From assembly GCF_011064615.1 (NCBI RefSeq), contig NZ_JAALJH010000012.1, positions 1 through 64,000 on the forward strand: a stretch of 64,000 bases of DNA, given 5' to 3'. A program made the translations under genes and the position numbers. This DNA comes from Aquisphaera insulae. GTDB taxonomy: Bacteria; Planctomycetota; Planctomycetia; Isosphaerales; Isosphaeraceae. The notes beneath the pieces were generated by a model, which saw only the letters and a program-made list of their open reading frames with translations, was not told the origin of the DNA and did not search any database. Position 1 is the first letter of the stretch; each line of letters starts with the position of its first letter. Positions 51,675 to 61,170 of the stretch are shown one piece after another.

Positions 51675-53252
51675 TCACCGCGGTAGGGCGGAGGTCGACA
51701 ATGGCCCGGCATCGGCCGGCTGGGAGGCGGCTGTCGGTGCGTCCTTTCCCTTCTCTTCCTCCTTGGGGGCTCCGTTCTTCGGCGAGGCCTCGGTCACCTT
51801 CACCTCGCCCCCCTCTTCGAGGATCGGCAGGCTGCTGCCCGTGAGGACCTGCTCGGTGCCGTCGATCGGCCGCCATTCCTCGGCGAAGGGGTCGTCGGAG
51901 GAGGTGTCGGCGCGGAGGTTGGTCACCTCGGTCCAGCGGCCGTCCTCGACGCCGGTCTGGACCTCGGTGCGGTGGGCACGCTTGCCGTCGTAGAGCCAGA
52001 CGAACGTCTTGCCCCCGGCGGAGACCAGGGCCGAGCTCGGGATCGACATGACCCCGGGGCGCTCGATGACGATCCGGCCGTAGGCGTACATCCCCGGCAG
52101 GATCTTGGTCCCGGGATTGGGGATGTCGATCTCGGCCCGCATGGTCCGGCTCTTGACGTTGAGCGCCCACGAGAGCCGCGTCACGGAGGCCGGCAGCCAC
52201 TCGTCCTTGTACGCCCAGAGCTTGACGCGTGCCTTCGAGCCGACGTGGACGAAGTTGGCGTCGCGCTCCGGCACGTCGACGAAGATCCGGACGACGTCCG
52301 TGCGGTCGACCACGTAGACCGGCGCGGCCTGGGTGCTCGGCGAGAGGTCCGGCGACCGGCTGCCGGCCGAGGGGTCGCCGGTCTGGGGGAGGACGAAGTC
52401 CATGGTGTTGGCGTTGCGGACCACGATGATCCCGTCGAAGGGGGCCGTCAGCTTGAGGTAGCCGACCAGGGCCTCCAGCCGCTTGGCCTCGCTCTTGGCG
52501 ACCATCAGATCGGCCTTCGCCGCCGCGACGCCGACCTTCGCCCGCGCCAGCGACGCGTCGCTCGATGAGAGGTCGGCCGAGGCCGTCTGGATCGTCGCCT
52601 TGGCGGCGTCGCGGGAGGCGACGGCGGAGCGGAACTGGTTCTGCGACTCGAGGAGGATCTGGGGCGCGATCACCTGGCGGTCGACCTCGCCCTGGATCCG
52701 CTTGACCTGCACGTCCCAGCGGATGACCTCGGCCTCGAACTTGGCGAGCATGGCCTTCGCCTCGTCGAGCTTGGCGGCGGCGGCCTTCACCTGGGCGTCG
52801 GCGACCTCCACGTCCTTCTCGGCGACGCGGACCTTCTCCGTGTCGAGCACGACGGTGGCCTTGCGCGAATCCCACTCCTCGACGAGCTCGGGCATGAAGA
52901 GGTCGGCGAGGACGTCACCCTTCTTGACGACGTCGCCGATGTCCACGTGCCACTTCTCGATGTACGACGGGAGCTTGGCGTAGATCGAGGTCCGCTCGTA
53001 GCTCTGGACGAAGCTCGGCTGGCCGACGACCCGGGTGATCGTCCGCGCGGCCGGCCGGGTGACCTGCACCTCCGGCGGCGTCGCGACGCTCGGGGCGGCC
53101 TTTTCCTCCTTCTTCGAACAGCCCGCGATGGCAAACGCCAGGGCGAGCATGAGCGGCCACCGCGGCCCACCATGGCCCCCTCGCGCAACCCACGACCGAG
53201 ATCCTCGCTCCCCTGCCAAGGTCCGCCTCCCGTCTCTCTCAGGATTCCCCAT
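51675..53252 (-). CDS. RND efflux membrane-fusion (adaptor) lipoprotein
   Basis: 525 residues. A lipobox, LALAFAIAGC, gives an acylated Cys. The biotinyl-lipoyl half (ELPSYIEKWHVDIGDVVKKGD pattern), a long coiled hairpin (EKDVEVADAQVKAAAAKLD) and the barrel (LTAPFDGIIVVRNAN, then PGMYAYGRI) fit HlyD/CusB-like adaptors. The C-terminal 60 residues are Lys/Glu/Pro-rich. It follows the RND pump gene, its ATG overlapping the pump stop by 14 bases. The strand is opposite to the biosynthetic genes, with which it converges, so co-transcription is excluded. Confidence 0.88.
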   Translation of the reverse strand: MGNPERDGRRTLAGERGSRSWVARGGHGGPRWPLMLALAFAIAGCSKKEEKAAPSVATPPEVQVTRPAARTITRVVGQPSFVQSYERTSIYAKLPSYIEKWHVDIGDVVKKGDVLADLFMPELVEEWDSRKATVVLDTEKVRVAEKDVEVADAQVKAAAAKLDEAKAMLAKFEAEVIRWDVQVKRIQGEVDRQVIAPQILLESQNQFRSAVASRDAAKATIQTASADLSSSDASLARAKVGVAAAKADLMVAKSEAKRLEALVGYLKLTAPFDGIIVVRNANTMDFVLPQTGDPSAGSRSPDLSPSTQAAPVYVVDRTDVVRIFVDVPERDANFVHVGSKARVKLWAYKDEWLPASVTRLSWALNVKSRTMRAEIDIPNPGTKILPGMYAYGRIVIERPGVMSIPSSALVSAGGKTFVWLYDGKRAHRTEVQTGVEDGRWTEVTNLRADTSSDDPFAEEWRPIDGTEQVLTGSSLPILEEGGEVKVTEASPKNGAPKEEEKGKDAPTAASQPADAGPLSTSALPR

Positions 53253-56200
53253 GCGCCGCCTCACTCTCGCTCTCGCCGTGACCTTGGCCCGCGTGGTCCA
53301 TCTCGGGATCGTAGTGCGTGCTCTCCGGATTGCCCGGATAGAGCGAGGGGGAGGCCGGCTCCCGGCGGCCGATGACCAGGGCGAAGATCGAGGGGAGCAC
53401 CAGCAGGGTCGCGAACGTGGACATCACCAGGCCGCCGATGACGGCGCGGCCGAGGGGCGCCTCCATCTGGCTGCCCTTCTCCAGCGCCAGGGCCATGGGG
53501 ACCATGCCCACGGTCATGGCGCAGGCGGTCATCAGGATCGGCCGCAGCCGCTCGCCGGCGCCCAGCAGCGCCGCCTCGGCCGCGGGCTTGCCGGCCTTCC
53601 AGTGCTCGTCCATGAAGGTGATCATCATCACCGAATTGGACACCGAGACCCCCAGGCACATGATCGAGCCCATGAACGACTCGATGTTCAGCGACGTCTT
53701 CGTGAGCAGGAGCATGGTCACGATCCCGGCGAGCACCCCCGGCACGGCGCCCACCGAGATGATCGCCAGTCGCGGGGACTGGAAGTAGGCCGTCAGCAGG
53801 ACGACGATCACGAAGACCGCCACGCCCATGCCGATGCCCAGCGACTCGAACATCTCGGTCATCTGCGGCAGGGACCCCTGCTCCTCCACCCGGACGCCGC
53901 GGGGGGGATCGCCGACGGCCTTCACGGCCTCGCGGACCCGGTTCGAGGCGCGGCCGAGGTCCTCCCCTTCCACGTTGGCGACCACCGTCAGGTAGCGCTG
54001 GGACATGTCGCGGTCGTACTCGCCGGGGCGGGTGCTCGTGTGGACGCGGCCGTCCTTGAGGACGTCGCGGATCATCAGCGGGACCAGCGGGTTGATCGAC
54101 TCCAGCGGCAGCTCCTCCACGTCCTCCGGCCGGTTCATCCGCAGCGGCGGGATCTGGAGTTGGACCAGGTAGTCGAAGCCCGTCTTGTCGTTGATCCAGT
54201 AGTTCAGGTTCGTGAACCGGGTGGACGAGGTGGCCATGACCAGCGCGTGCTTGACGTGCTTGGGGGTGACGCCCACGAGCCCCGCGAGCTCGCGGTCGAT
54301 CTCGAGCTCCACCGACGGGTAATCGAGCGTCTGTTCGAAGCCGACGTCGCGGAGGTGGGGCGTCTCCTTCAGCCGCGCGGCGATCGCCTCCGCATGCTTG
54401 CGGACGCCGTCGTAGTCGGTGCCGATGACGCGGACGGCGATCGGCCGGGAGGAGCCGAAGCTCATCACCTGGCTGACGATGTCGCCCGGCTCGAATCCGA
54501 AGGTGCACTGTGCCGCCTGCGCCTTCGCCTCGTCGGCGGGGAGCCCGCCGGTCCCCGATCCCTGCTCCAGGCGGGCGGCCATCCAGGCGCCCACGCGCTC
54601 CGGCAGCACCTTGCGGAGCCGCTCGCGGAACTCGTCGAGCTGGATGGCGGTGGACTCGACCAGCTTGATGCGCATCTGGCCGTCGTCCGGCCCGCGCATG
54701 AAGAGCACCATGTTGTCGATGCCGAAATTGGGCGCGACCTGGCCGACGAAGCCCATGGAGATCTCGATCTGGTTCGGCCCGGCCTCGCGCTCGATCTCCT
54801 TGAGGCACTGCACGGCCATCTCGCGGGTCAGCTCGTAGCTCGAGCCCGGCGGCGGCCGGAACCGGAGCACGAACTCGCCGGAGTCGATCTGGGGGAAGAG
54901 CTCGCGGCCGACCTGGAGCCCCAGGATCACGACCACGGCCAGGCAGGCGGCCAGGTACGCCGGCACCAGGATCAGCCGGAAGTCGATGAACCGCCCCACC
55001 AGCCCCCGGTAGGCCCGCTCGACCCGGCCGAATAGCCCTTCCTCGGTCCCCTCGTGCGCCTTGTGCCTGAGCAGGTAGACGCTCAGGATCGGCACGAACG
55101 TGCTGGAGAGGAGGTACGAGGAGACCATCGCGAACCCGACCGCCAGCGTCAGCGGCATGAAGAGCGACCGCAGCGGGTCCTCCATGATGAACGCCGGGAT
55201 GAAGACCGACAGGATGCAGAGCAGCGCCAGCAGCCGCGGCACGGCCGTCGCGTTGCTGGCGTGGAGCACGGCGGTGGCGATCCTCGGCGTGGAGCCCATC
55301 TGGACGTGGGTGTTCTCGATGGTGACCGTCGCCTCGTCCACGAGGATGCCGATGGCCAGGGCCATCCCCCCCAGGGACATGATGTTGATCGTGTTGCCCG
55401 TCGCCCAGAGCCCGAAGAGCGAGCCGGTCAGGGCCAGCGGGATGTTGCAGACGACGACGATCACGCTCCGGAGGTCGCGGAGGAAGAGCAGGATCATCAG
55501 CCCCGTCAGCCCGGCGCCGATGGCCCCCTCGGTGGCGACGCTCTCGACCGCGTGCACGACCGTGGGCGACTCGTCGAACTCGAAGCTGATCTTCACGTCC
55601 TGGGAGACGGCGGCCTGGAACTGGGACATCGCCTTGTGGACGTCGGCGACGACGGTCAGCGTGGAGCCGGTGTCCTTCTTGATGATCGGCAGGTGGATGG
55701 CCTTCTTGCCGTTCACCAGGGCGTAGCCGTAGGTGATGTCGGTGGCGTCCCGGATCGTCGCCACGTCGCGGATGTAGACGTTCTGCCCGAGCCGGATCGG
55801 GATGTCCCCGAGCTTGCGGATGTCCACGACCGTGGCGTTGTTGTGGACGATCGGCATCGAGTCCCTGATGTACAGGTTACCCGACGGGATCACCGCGTTC
55901 CCCTGCGCCAGGGCGTCGATCAGGTCCTGGGGGTTGAGGTTGTAGGCCAGCAGCTTGCGGGGGTCGACGTCGACGACGATCGACCGCATGTTGGGGCCGA
56001 ACGGCGAGATGGCCACCGTGCCGGGCACGTTCTTCTGCACGAGCGGCCGGATCACGTTCTGGGCGAGGTCACCCATGGCGCCGATCGAGGTCTTGTCCCC
56101 CTCGCTGGTGAACACGAGGTAGCCGATGGGCACGCTGCCGGCGTCCATGCGCATGATCATCGGGGGCAAGGCCCCGGGGGGCATCCACGCCATGGCGCGG

Positions 56201-56571
56201 TCGGACATGGCGACCGCCTGCGCCATCGCCTGCCCCATGTCGGTGCCGTTGAAGAAGCCGAGCTCGATCAGGCCGACCTGCTGGATGTTCCGGGACTTGA
56301 TGTCCTGGATGCCATCGACGTACTGGAAGTAGAGCTCCAGCTCGTTGACGATGAAGCCCTCGATCTGGTCGGGGCTCATGCCGATGAAGTCGAAGAAGAC
56401 GTAGATCTTGGGGACGTTCAGCGCGGGGAAGATGTCCACCCGCATCTTGTTGAAGGCGAGCATCCCCAGGCTGATCAGCGCGAGGACCACCATCATCAGG
56501 GTGACGGGGTGGTCCATCGCCAGGACGGTCGGATTCGCCGAGCCCGATCTGCGCGTGCTGCCTTCGGCCAC
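53239..56571 (-). CDS. RND-family efflux pump inner membrane protein
   Basis: 1110 residues, with twelve expected membrane helices and two large periplasmic loops. First helix MDHPVTLMMVVLALISLGML; proton relay segment GGMALAIGILVDEATVTIEN, where the second acidic residue is Glu in place of the Asp-Asp pair of AcrB; also LTGLMILLFLRDLRSVIVVV and SIMCLGVSVSNSVMMITFM. The start is GTG 56571, preceded by GGGGGG; longer reading frames lack conserved sequence. Substrate unknown: heavy metal and drug pumps of this branch look alike by eye. No outer-membrane gene is adjacent; the TolC-like pair at 27-30.7 kb could serve. Confidence 0.9.
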   Translation of the reverse strand: MAEGSTRRSGSANPTVLAMDHPVTLMMVVLALISLGMLAFNKMRVDIFPALNVPKIYVFFDFIGMSPDQIEGFIVNELELYFQYVDGIQDIKSRNIQQVGLIELGFFNGTDMGQAMAQAVAMSDRAMAWMPPGALPPMIMRMDAGSVPIGYLVFTSEGDKTSIGAMGDLAQNVIRPLVQKNVPGTVAISPFGPNMRSIVVDVDPRKLLAYNLNPQDLIDALAQGNAVIPSGNLYIRDSMPIVHNNATVVDIRKLGDIPIRLGQNVYIRDVATIRDATDITYGYALVNGKKAIHLPIIKKDTGSTLTVVADVHKAMSQFQAAVSQDVKISFEFDESPTVVHAVESVATEGAIGAGLTGLMILLFLRDLRSVIVVVCNIPLALTGSLFGLWATGNTINIMSLGGMALAIGILVDEATVTIENTHVQMGSTPRIATAVLHASNATAVPRLLALLCILSVFIPAFIMEDPLRSLFMPLTLAVGFAMVSSYLLSSTFVPILSVYLLRHKAHEGTEEGLFGRVERAYRGLVGRFIDFRLILVPAYLAACLAVVVILGLQVGRELFPQIDSGEFVLRFRPPPGSSYELTREMAVQCLKEIEREAGPNQIEISMGFVGQVAPNFGIDNMVLFMRGPDDGQMRIKLVESTAIQLDEFRERLRKVLPERVGAWMAARLEQGSGTGGLPADEAKAQAAQCTFGFEPGDIVSQVMSFGSSRPIAVRVIGTDYDGVRKHAEAIAARLKETPHLRDVGFEQTLDYPSVELEIDRELAGLVGVTPKHVKHALVMATSSTRFTNLNYWINDKTGFDYLVQLQIPPLRMNRPEDVEELPLESINPLVPLMIRDVLKDGRVHTSTRPGEYDRDMSQRYLTVVANVEGEDLGRASNRVREAVKAVGDPPRGVRVEEQGSLPQMTEMFESLGIGMGVAVFVIVVLLTAYFQSPRLAIISVGAVPGVLAGIVTMLLLTKTSLNIESFMGSIMCLGVSVSNSVMMITFMDEHWKAGKPAAEAALLGAGERLRPILMTACAMTVGMVPMALALEKGSQMEAPLGRAVIGGLVMSTFATLLVLPSIFALVIGRREPASPSLYPGNPESTHYDPEMDHAGQGHGESESEAAHGES

Positions 56572-56818
56572 GTCTCCCCCCTCGCTGTGCCCTCGCTCCG
56601 CGGCCGGGGTTATCGCGGCCCCGTCGCCAGGCCGCCAGATTCTAACCTGACCGGGATTCCCGTTCCAATCCCGGGCCGAGCGGGCCGCGCACAATGGCCC
56701 GAGTCACCGATGGCCGTCGCCCCGGCACTCTGCGAGAATGGCGCGGAGCGGCCGTGCTGCCCCGGGCCCCGGCGTGCGTCGCGGCGGAGGACCCGGGCGG
56801 ACCGAGGCGACGCCATCC

Positions 56819-57436
56819 ATGACCGAGACCCAGCCCAGGCCCGGCACTTCCCCCTCGCCCGAGGTCGGCGACCTGGACGGGTTCCGCGACTACCTCCGCG
56901 CCCTGACCTGGAAGTGGATCCCGGCCGACCTCCGGGGCCGCGTCGATCCGTCCGACCTGATCCAGGAGACGCTCCTCCGCGCCCACCGCGACCGCGACCG
57001 CTTCCGGGGCGACGGGGACGCCGCCGGCGGCGGCAACGAGGCCGTGCGGGCCGGCTGGCTGAAGCAGGTCCTGGCCGCCCGGCTGGCCGACCGGCTCCGC
57101 GAGCTGGGCCGCGCCCGGGGCGTCTCGCTCCAGGACCTGGACCGCAGCAGCGTGGGGATGGAGCACCTGATCCCCGCCAGCCTCAGCTCCCCCAGCGCCG
57201 GCCTGCGATGCGAGGAGAGGGCGCTGCTGGTGGCGAAGCTCCTGGCGCGGATCCCCCGCGACCAGGCGGAGGCGATCGTCCTGAAGCACTGCGAGGGCCT
57301 GCCCGTCCAGGAGGTCGCCCGCCACATGAATCGCTCGCCGCAGGCGATCGGCGGCCTCCTCCGCCGCGGGCTCAGGTCGCTCCGCGAGCTGGCTTCCACC
57401 CGCGACTTCCAGGACCTCCTGTCGAGGACCGAGTGA
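56819..57436 (+). CDS. ECF-family RNA polymerase sigma factor
   Basis: 205 residues. Region 2 (GRVDPSDLIQETLLRAHRDR, WLKQVLAARLADRLRELGR) and region 4 (LARIPRDQAEAIVLKHCEGL, RSPQAIGGLLRRGLRSLREL) are clear. The kinase gene begins seven bases after its stop, the same order and spacing as the pair at 22 kb. The ATG at 56819 gives a short N-terminus; an upstream in-frame ATG would add a low-complexity leader. Confidence 0.88.
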   Translation: MTETQPRPGTSPSPEVGDLDGFRDYLRALTWKWIPADLRGRVDPSDLIQETLLRAHRDRDRFRGDGDAAGGGNEAVRAGWLKQVLAARLADRLRELGRARGVSLQDLDRSSVGMEHLIPASLSSPSAGLRCEERALLVAKLLARIPRDQAEAIVLKHCEGLPVQEVARHMNRSPQAIGGLLRRGLRSLRELASTRDFQDLLSRTE

Positions 57437-57443
57437 GCCCACC

Positions 57444-59759
57444 ATGAGCGACGCCGCAGACGCCCGAGGCCGCCTCGACTCCGTCGCCCTCGACCCCGAG
57501 GGCGCGCTGGACCTGGCGGTCTACGACTTCCACGCGGCGGCCGATCGCGGCGAATCCCCCCGCCCCGAGGACTGGGTCGCGGGCCATCCCGAGATCGCGG
57601 AGGAGCTGGCCGCCTACTTCGCGGACCTCGCCGCCTTCGCCGGCGGTCGCGCCGGGGCGGGCGAGGAGACCCGGGCCTATCCGCCGGGGGGCGAGTCGCC
57701 CCGGGGCTCCGGCAGGCTCGACCGGCCCCGCCCCGGGGACGAGCTGGGGGGCTACGTCCTGCTGGAGAAGCTCGGCGGAGGGGGCCAGGGCGAGGTCTGG
57801 AAGGCCCGCCACCTCAAGAGCAACGACGTCGTCGCCCTCAAGGTCCTGGACACCCGCGTCGATCAGGACGAATCGTCGGCCCGCCGCCTCACCGACGAGG
57901 CCCGGATCATCGCCGCGCTCCGGCATCCGAACATCATCCGGATCAAGTACTTCGACCACGACCGCGGCCGCGCGTTCATCGCGATGGACCTCATGGAGGG
58001 GGGCACGGTCGCGGACCGCTACAAGGGGACGCCCGCCCCGCCGGAGGTGGCCGCGACGCTCATGGAGAAGGTCGCCCGCGCGATCCACCACGCCCACACC
58101 CGGAATCCCGGCGTGCTCCACCTGGACCTGAAGCCCGCCAACGTGCTCCTGGACCCGGAAGGCGAGCCCAGGGTCTCCGACTTCGGCCTGGCCATCCGGG
58201 TGGAGTCCCTCGCCACGCTTGCGGCGTCCGGCTCCAGCTCCACGACCCTGAGCCCGGAGCTCGAGGCCGGGCCGGAGCCGGAGCCGGGACCGCCCGCCCC
58301 GCAGGACGAGACGGTCGCCTATCCCGACCCGGACCGCGACGACGAGGATGCCTCCCGGACGCTCTACCGCCTGGGGGCGGTCGGCACCTTCCCGTACATG
58401 TCGCCGGAGATGGCCGCGGGGCGGTGGGCGGATGTCTCCACGGCCTCCGACGTGTACGGCCTGGGGGCCATCCTCTACGCGATGCTGACCGGCCGGCCCC
58501 CGTTCCAGGGCAGGGACGGCGCCGAGACCGCGGCGATGGTCATCGAGGGGAACCTCGTCCCGCCCCGCCGCCTCAACCCCGAGGTGGACGCCGAGCTCCA
58601 GGCCATCTGCCTGAAGTGCCTGCACCGCGACCCGGCCCGCCGCTACGGCTCGGCCGACGCCCTGGCCAACGACCTGGCCCGTTGGCTCCGCCGCGAGCCG
58701 ACCGTCGCCGGGGTCCCCTCCACCGGCAAGCACCTCCGCTTCTGGGCCCGCCGGCACCCGCTCCAGGTCGCCCTGGCGGCGATCGCCCTGGGGGTCCTCG
58801 GCGTGGTCGGCAGCTCGTTCAGCCAGCTCCGGTCGTCGAACCAGCGCGAGGCCGCGCGGCTCGCCCGCGACGTCGACGACAAGCTCCGGATGATCGGCCG
58901 CGCCATCGTCCGGTCCGCCCGCGACCCGAGGCTCGTGGACGCCTTCCGCAACCACGCCGGGTCGCCGAAGGAGCTCCGCCGGGCCCTCGACGCGTTCCTC
59001 GCCGAGATCTCCGAGGACTACAACTACTGGTTCGACCTCACCGACAGCCAGCCGCTGTTCAACGTCTACCTCGTCGATCCGTCCGGCACGCTCCTCGCCG
59101 ACACGATCCCCGGCGGCGAGAAGTTCCTGGGGAAGGACTTCTCCCGCCGCGACTATTTCCGCGGCCTCCAGCGGCCGCCGCTCGACGAAGAACGCCACGC
59201 CTACTACGTCTCGCGGGTCTACCATTCGATCAAGGACGACCGCTACAAGGTGGCGATCGTCACCAGGGTCTGGGACGAGGAGGCCGGCCGATGGGTGGCC
59301 CTGCTGGTGGCCAACGTCACCGCCGGCTCGCATCTCGTGGACCTGGACATGGCCAACGAGCTCCCCGGCGCCGCGGTGGTCAGCCCGCCGGACTGGTCCT
59401 ACACCGCCTTCGAGGCCACCCCGCCGGGCCGCTACGTCCTCCTCCTGAGCCCGGCCCACGCCACCGCCGACGCCCCCTTCGCCCCGATCTGGCGGGATGC
59501 GTCCGAGGTCCCGCGGATGGCCGCCTTCGACGCCGACCCGGACCTGAAAGAAGCCGTCCAGTACGCCCGCGACGGCGCCATGACGAACTACCACCGCGTC
59601 GGCCGGAGTCCCCTCGTCGTCGTCCTCCGCCACCCCTACCCCTGGCCGCTCAGCCTGCTGGCCACCCGTTGGGGACTGACCTTGCTGGCCCTGGCCGCCG
59701 CCTCCCCCGCCCTGTACGCGGCGCAGCGGCGGTATCGTGCCCGCCTGGCCAGCCTGTAG
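57444..59759 (+). CDS. Transmembrane Ser/Thr kinase with external PDC/Cache sensor
   Basis: 771 residues. N-terminal regulatory segment, then kinase domain about 100-420 with GGGGQGEVWKA, VALKVL, HLDLKPANVLL and DFGLA; an acidic insert lies between DFGLA and GTFPYMSPEM. A membrane helix (VALAAIALGVLGVVG) leads to a periplasmic domain with VYLVDPSGTLLADTIPGGE and DFSRRDYFRG, characteristic of a double Cache (PDC) sensor, and a second helix near the end. Signal binding outside should alter kinase activity inside, with the upstream ECF sigma factor a likely target. All catalytic residues are present. Confidence 0.88.
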   Translation: MSDAADARGRLDSVALDPEGALDLAVYDFHAAADRGESPRPEDWVAGHPEIAEELAAYFADLAAFAGGRAGAGEETRAYPPGGESPRGSGRLDRPRPGDELGGYVLLEKLGGGGQGEVWKARHLKSNDVVALKVLDTRVDQDESSARRLTDEARIIAALRHPNIIRIKYFDHDRGRAFIAMDLMEGGTVADRYKGTPAPPEVAATLMEKVARAIHHAHTRNPGVLHLDLKPANVLLDPEGEPRVSDFGLAIRVESLATLAASGSSSTTLSPELEAGPEPEPGPPAPQDETVAYPDPDRDDEDASRTLYRLGAVGTFPYMSPEMAAGRWADVSTASDVYGLGAILYAMLTGRPPFQGRDGAETAAMVIEGNLVPPRRLNPEVDAELQAICLKCLHRDPARRYGSADALANDLARWLRREPTVAGVPSTGKHLRFWARRHPLQVALAAIALGVLGVVGSSFSQLRSSNQREAARLARDVDDKLRMIGRAIVRSARDPRLVDAFRNHAGSPKELRRALDAFLAEISEDYNYWFDLTDSQPLFNVYLVDPSGTLLADTIPGGEKFLGKDFSRRDYFRGLQRPPLDEERHAYYVSRVYHSIKDDRYKVAIVTRVWDEEAGRWVALLVANVTAGSHLVDLDMANELPGAAVVSPPDWSYTAFEATPPGRYVLLLSPAHATADAPFAPIWRDASEVPRMAAFDADPDLKEAVQYARDGAMTNYHRVGRSPLVVVLRHPYPWPLSLLATRWGLTLLALAAASPALYAAQRRYRARLASL

Positions 59760-59789
59760 GGGCCGGCATGGTCCTTGGCCGACTCTCGC

Positions 59790-60230
59790 CTACTTCTTCC
59801 GCCTGTACACGGCCAGGAACAGCTTCGAGCCGGGCACCGACTTGAACTCGGTGGGACGGGCCTTGCCGGAGAGGTCGTAGCAGATCTTCAGGGAGTCGCC
59901 GTCGAGGACGTAGATGGACGGGAAGGTCTTGCCCCTGTTCGGGCCCTCGACCCCCTTCACGTCCATCGCCTTCGGCTCCTTGGCCGCGTCGATCGTGACG
60001 GTCCCCGTGTCGTCCGGCCCGGGGGACCTGGTCGTGTACGTCCCGTCCTTGAGCACCAGGGTCATCGTCTTCAGCACCTCGTCGGGCAGCTTGCGGCCGC
60101 CGACCTCGCCGGAGACGAATTCCCAGGTCCCTTCCATGGCCTTCGCCTCGTCCGCCTCGGCGGCACGGGCTGGCGCGGCGGTCGGGATGACGGCGACGAC
60201 GGCGAATGCGGCGAGCATCAGTCGAAGCAT
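59790..60230 (-). CDS. TIGR03067-family secreted protein
   Basis: 146 residues with signal peptide (MLAAFAVVAVIPTAAPARA). KAMEGTWEFVSGEVGGRKLP followed by LVLKDGTYTT and YVLDGDSLKICYDLSGKARP is the TIGR03067 pattern, a lipocalin-like family found mainly in planctomycetes. Function unknown. The ATG at 60230 follows GGAGGATC. It converges with the Cache kinase gene; 17 bases separate it from the stop of the AraC/GyrI gene upstream, so the two are likely co-transcribed. Confidence 0.87.
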   Translation of the reverse strand: MLRLMLAAFAVVAVIPTAAPARAAEADEAKAMEGTWEFVSGEVGGRKLPDEVLKTMTLVLKDGTYTTRSPGPDDTGTVTIDAAKEPKAMDVKGVEGPNRGKTFPSIYVLDGDSLKICYDLSGKARPTEFKSVPGSKLFLAVYRRKK

Positions 60231-60247
60231 GACGATCCTCCGGGGGA

Positions 60248-61165
60248 CTACCGGCCCAGCGGCCGGATGGGTAGGCAGCAATCGAGATCGAGCTCGGTCC
60301 AGCCGGTGGCGGTCGGGTCGCGATGATACCACTCGAGTGCCGGCGCGGCCGTCGGCTGGTATCCGCTCCGGGGCAGCCAGCCGCGGAACAGGTGGGTCCA
60401 CGCCCGGTACTCCATGTGGACGTCGCCCCGGCAGCGGACCACGGCGAACCGGCCGGCGGCGATGACGCCGGCGCTCACGCCGGCGTCGCCGTCGGCCCGT
60501 TCGCCCGTCGGCAGCGTCAGGCCCCAGTCGAACCGGTAGCGCTCCATCGGGGTGATCTCCGGGTCGTCGGGCGAGATGCCGAGCAGCCGCGACGTCGCCG
60601 CCAGGCGCCGGGCGCGGGCCCAGGCCATGAGCCGTTCGTGGGCCGCCATCGTCTTCTCCGGGTCGAATCCCCCGATCACGCGGACGTACGCGATCGGCTG
60701 CGCCGGCCGCTCGACGACCCGCACCCGGAAGCCGTCCGGGCTCTCGGCCGTCGCCTCGGCCTCGAAACCATACCCGCGATTGGGGAGCAACGCTTGGCGA
60801 ATCTTGCTCTCTTCGAGCCATCGCCGCCGGCTGAACCCGCTCGGGGGGAACCCATACGCCTGGCGGAAGGCCTTCGAGAAGTCCGACGACGACGCGAACC
60901 CGGCCTCGAGCGCGATCCGGGTCAGCGACTCCTTCGGCCCGTGGGCCATCCGGAAGACCGCACGCTCGAGCCGCATCCGCCGGACGTACGCGTGCACGGG
61001 CTCGCCGACCAGCGAGCGGAAGACCCTGTGGAAGTGGAAGGGCGAGAACCGCGCGACCCTCGCCAACGAGCCGACCGAGTGCTCGGCGGCGGGGTCGGCG
61101 GCGATCCGATCGAGCACGCGATTGATCCGCTGCTCGTAGATCCGCAGCGAGTCGGAACGGGTCAT
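60248..61165 (-). CDS. AraC-family regulator with GyrI-like effector domain
   Basis: 305 residues. The N-terminal AraC helix-turn-helix pair (VGSLARVARFSPFHFHRVFR, LTRIALEAGFASSSDFSKAF) is followed by a GyrI/SoxS-type small-molecule domain (FRVRVVERPAQPIAYVRVIG, then AGRFAVVRCRGDVHMEY). Such proteins (Rob/MarA-GyrI type) control drug or stress genes. The ATG at 61165 lies five bases after the stop of the kinase gene, so all three, kinase, regulator and TIGR03067 protein, may form an operon. Confidence 0.88.
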   Translation of the reverse strand: MTRSDSLRIYEQRINRVLDRIAADPAAEHSVGSLARVARFSPFHFHRVFRSLVGEPVHAYVRRMRLERAVFRMAHGPKESLTRIALEAGFASSSDFSKAFRQAYGFPPSGFSRRRWLEESKIRQALLPNRGYGFEAEATAESPDGFRVRVVERPAQPIAYVRVIGGFDPEKTMAAHERLMAWARARRLAATSRLLGISPDDPEITPMERYRFDWGLTLPTGERADGDAGVSAGVIAAGRFAVVRCRGDVHMEYRAWTHLFRGWLPRSGYQPTAAPALEWYHRDPTATGWTELDLDCCLPIRPLGR

Positions 61166-61170
61166 CGGGC

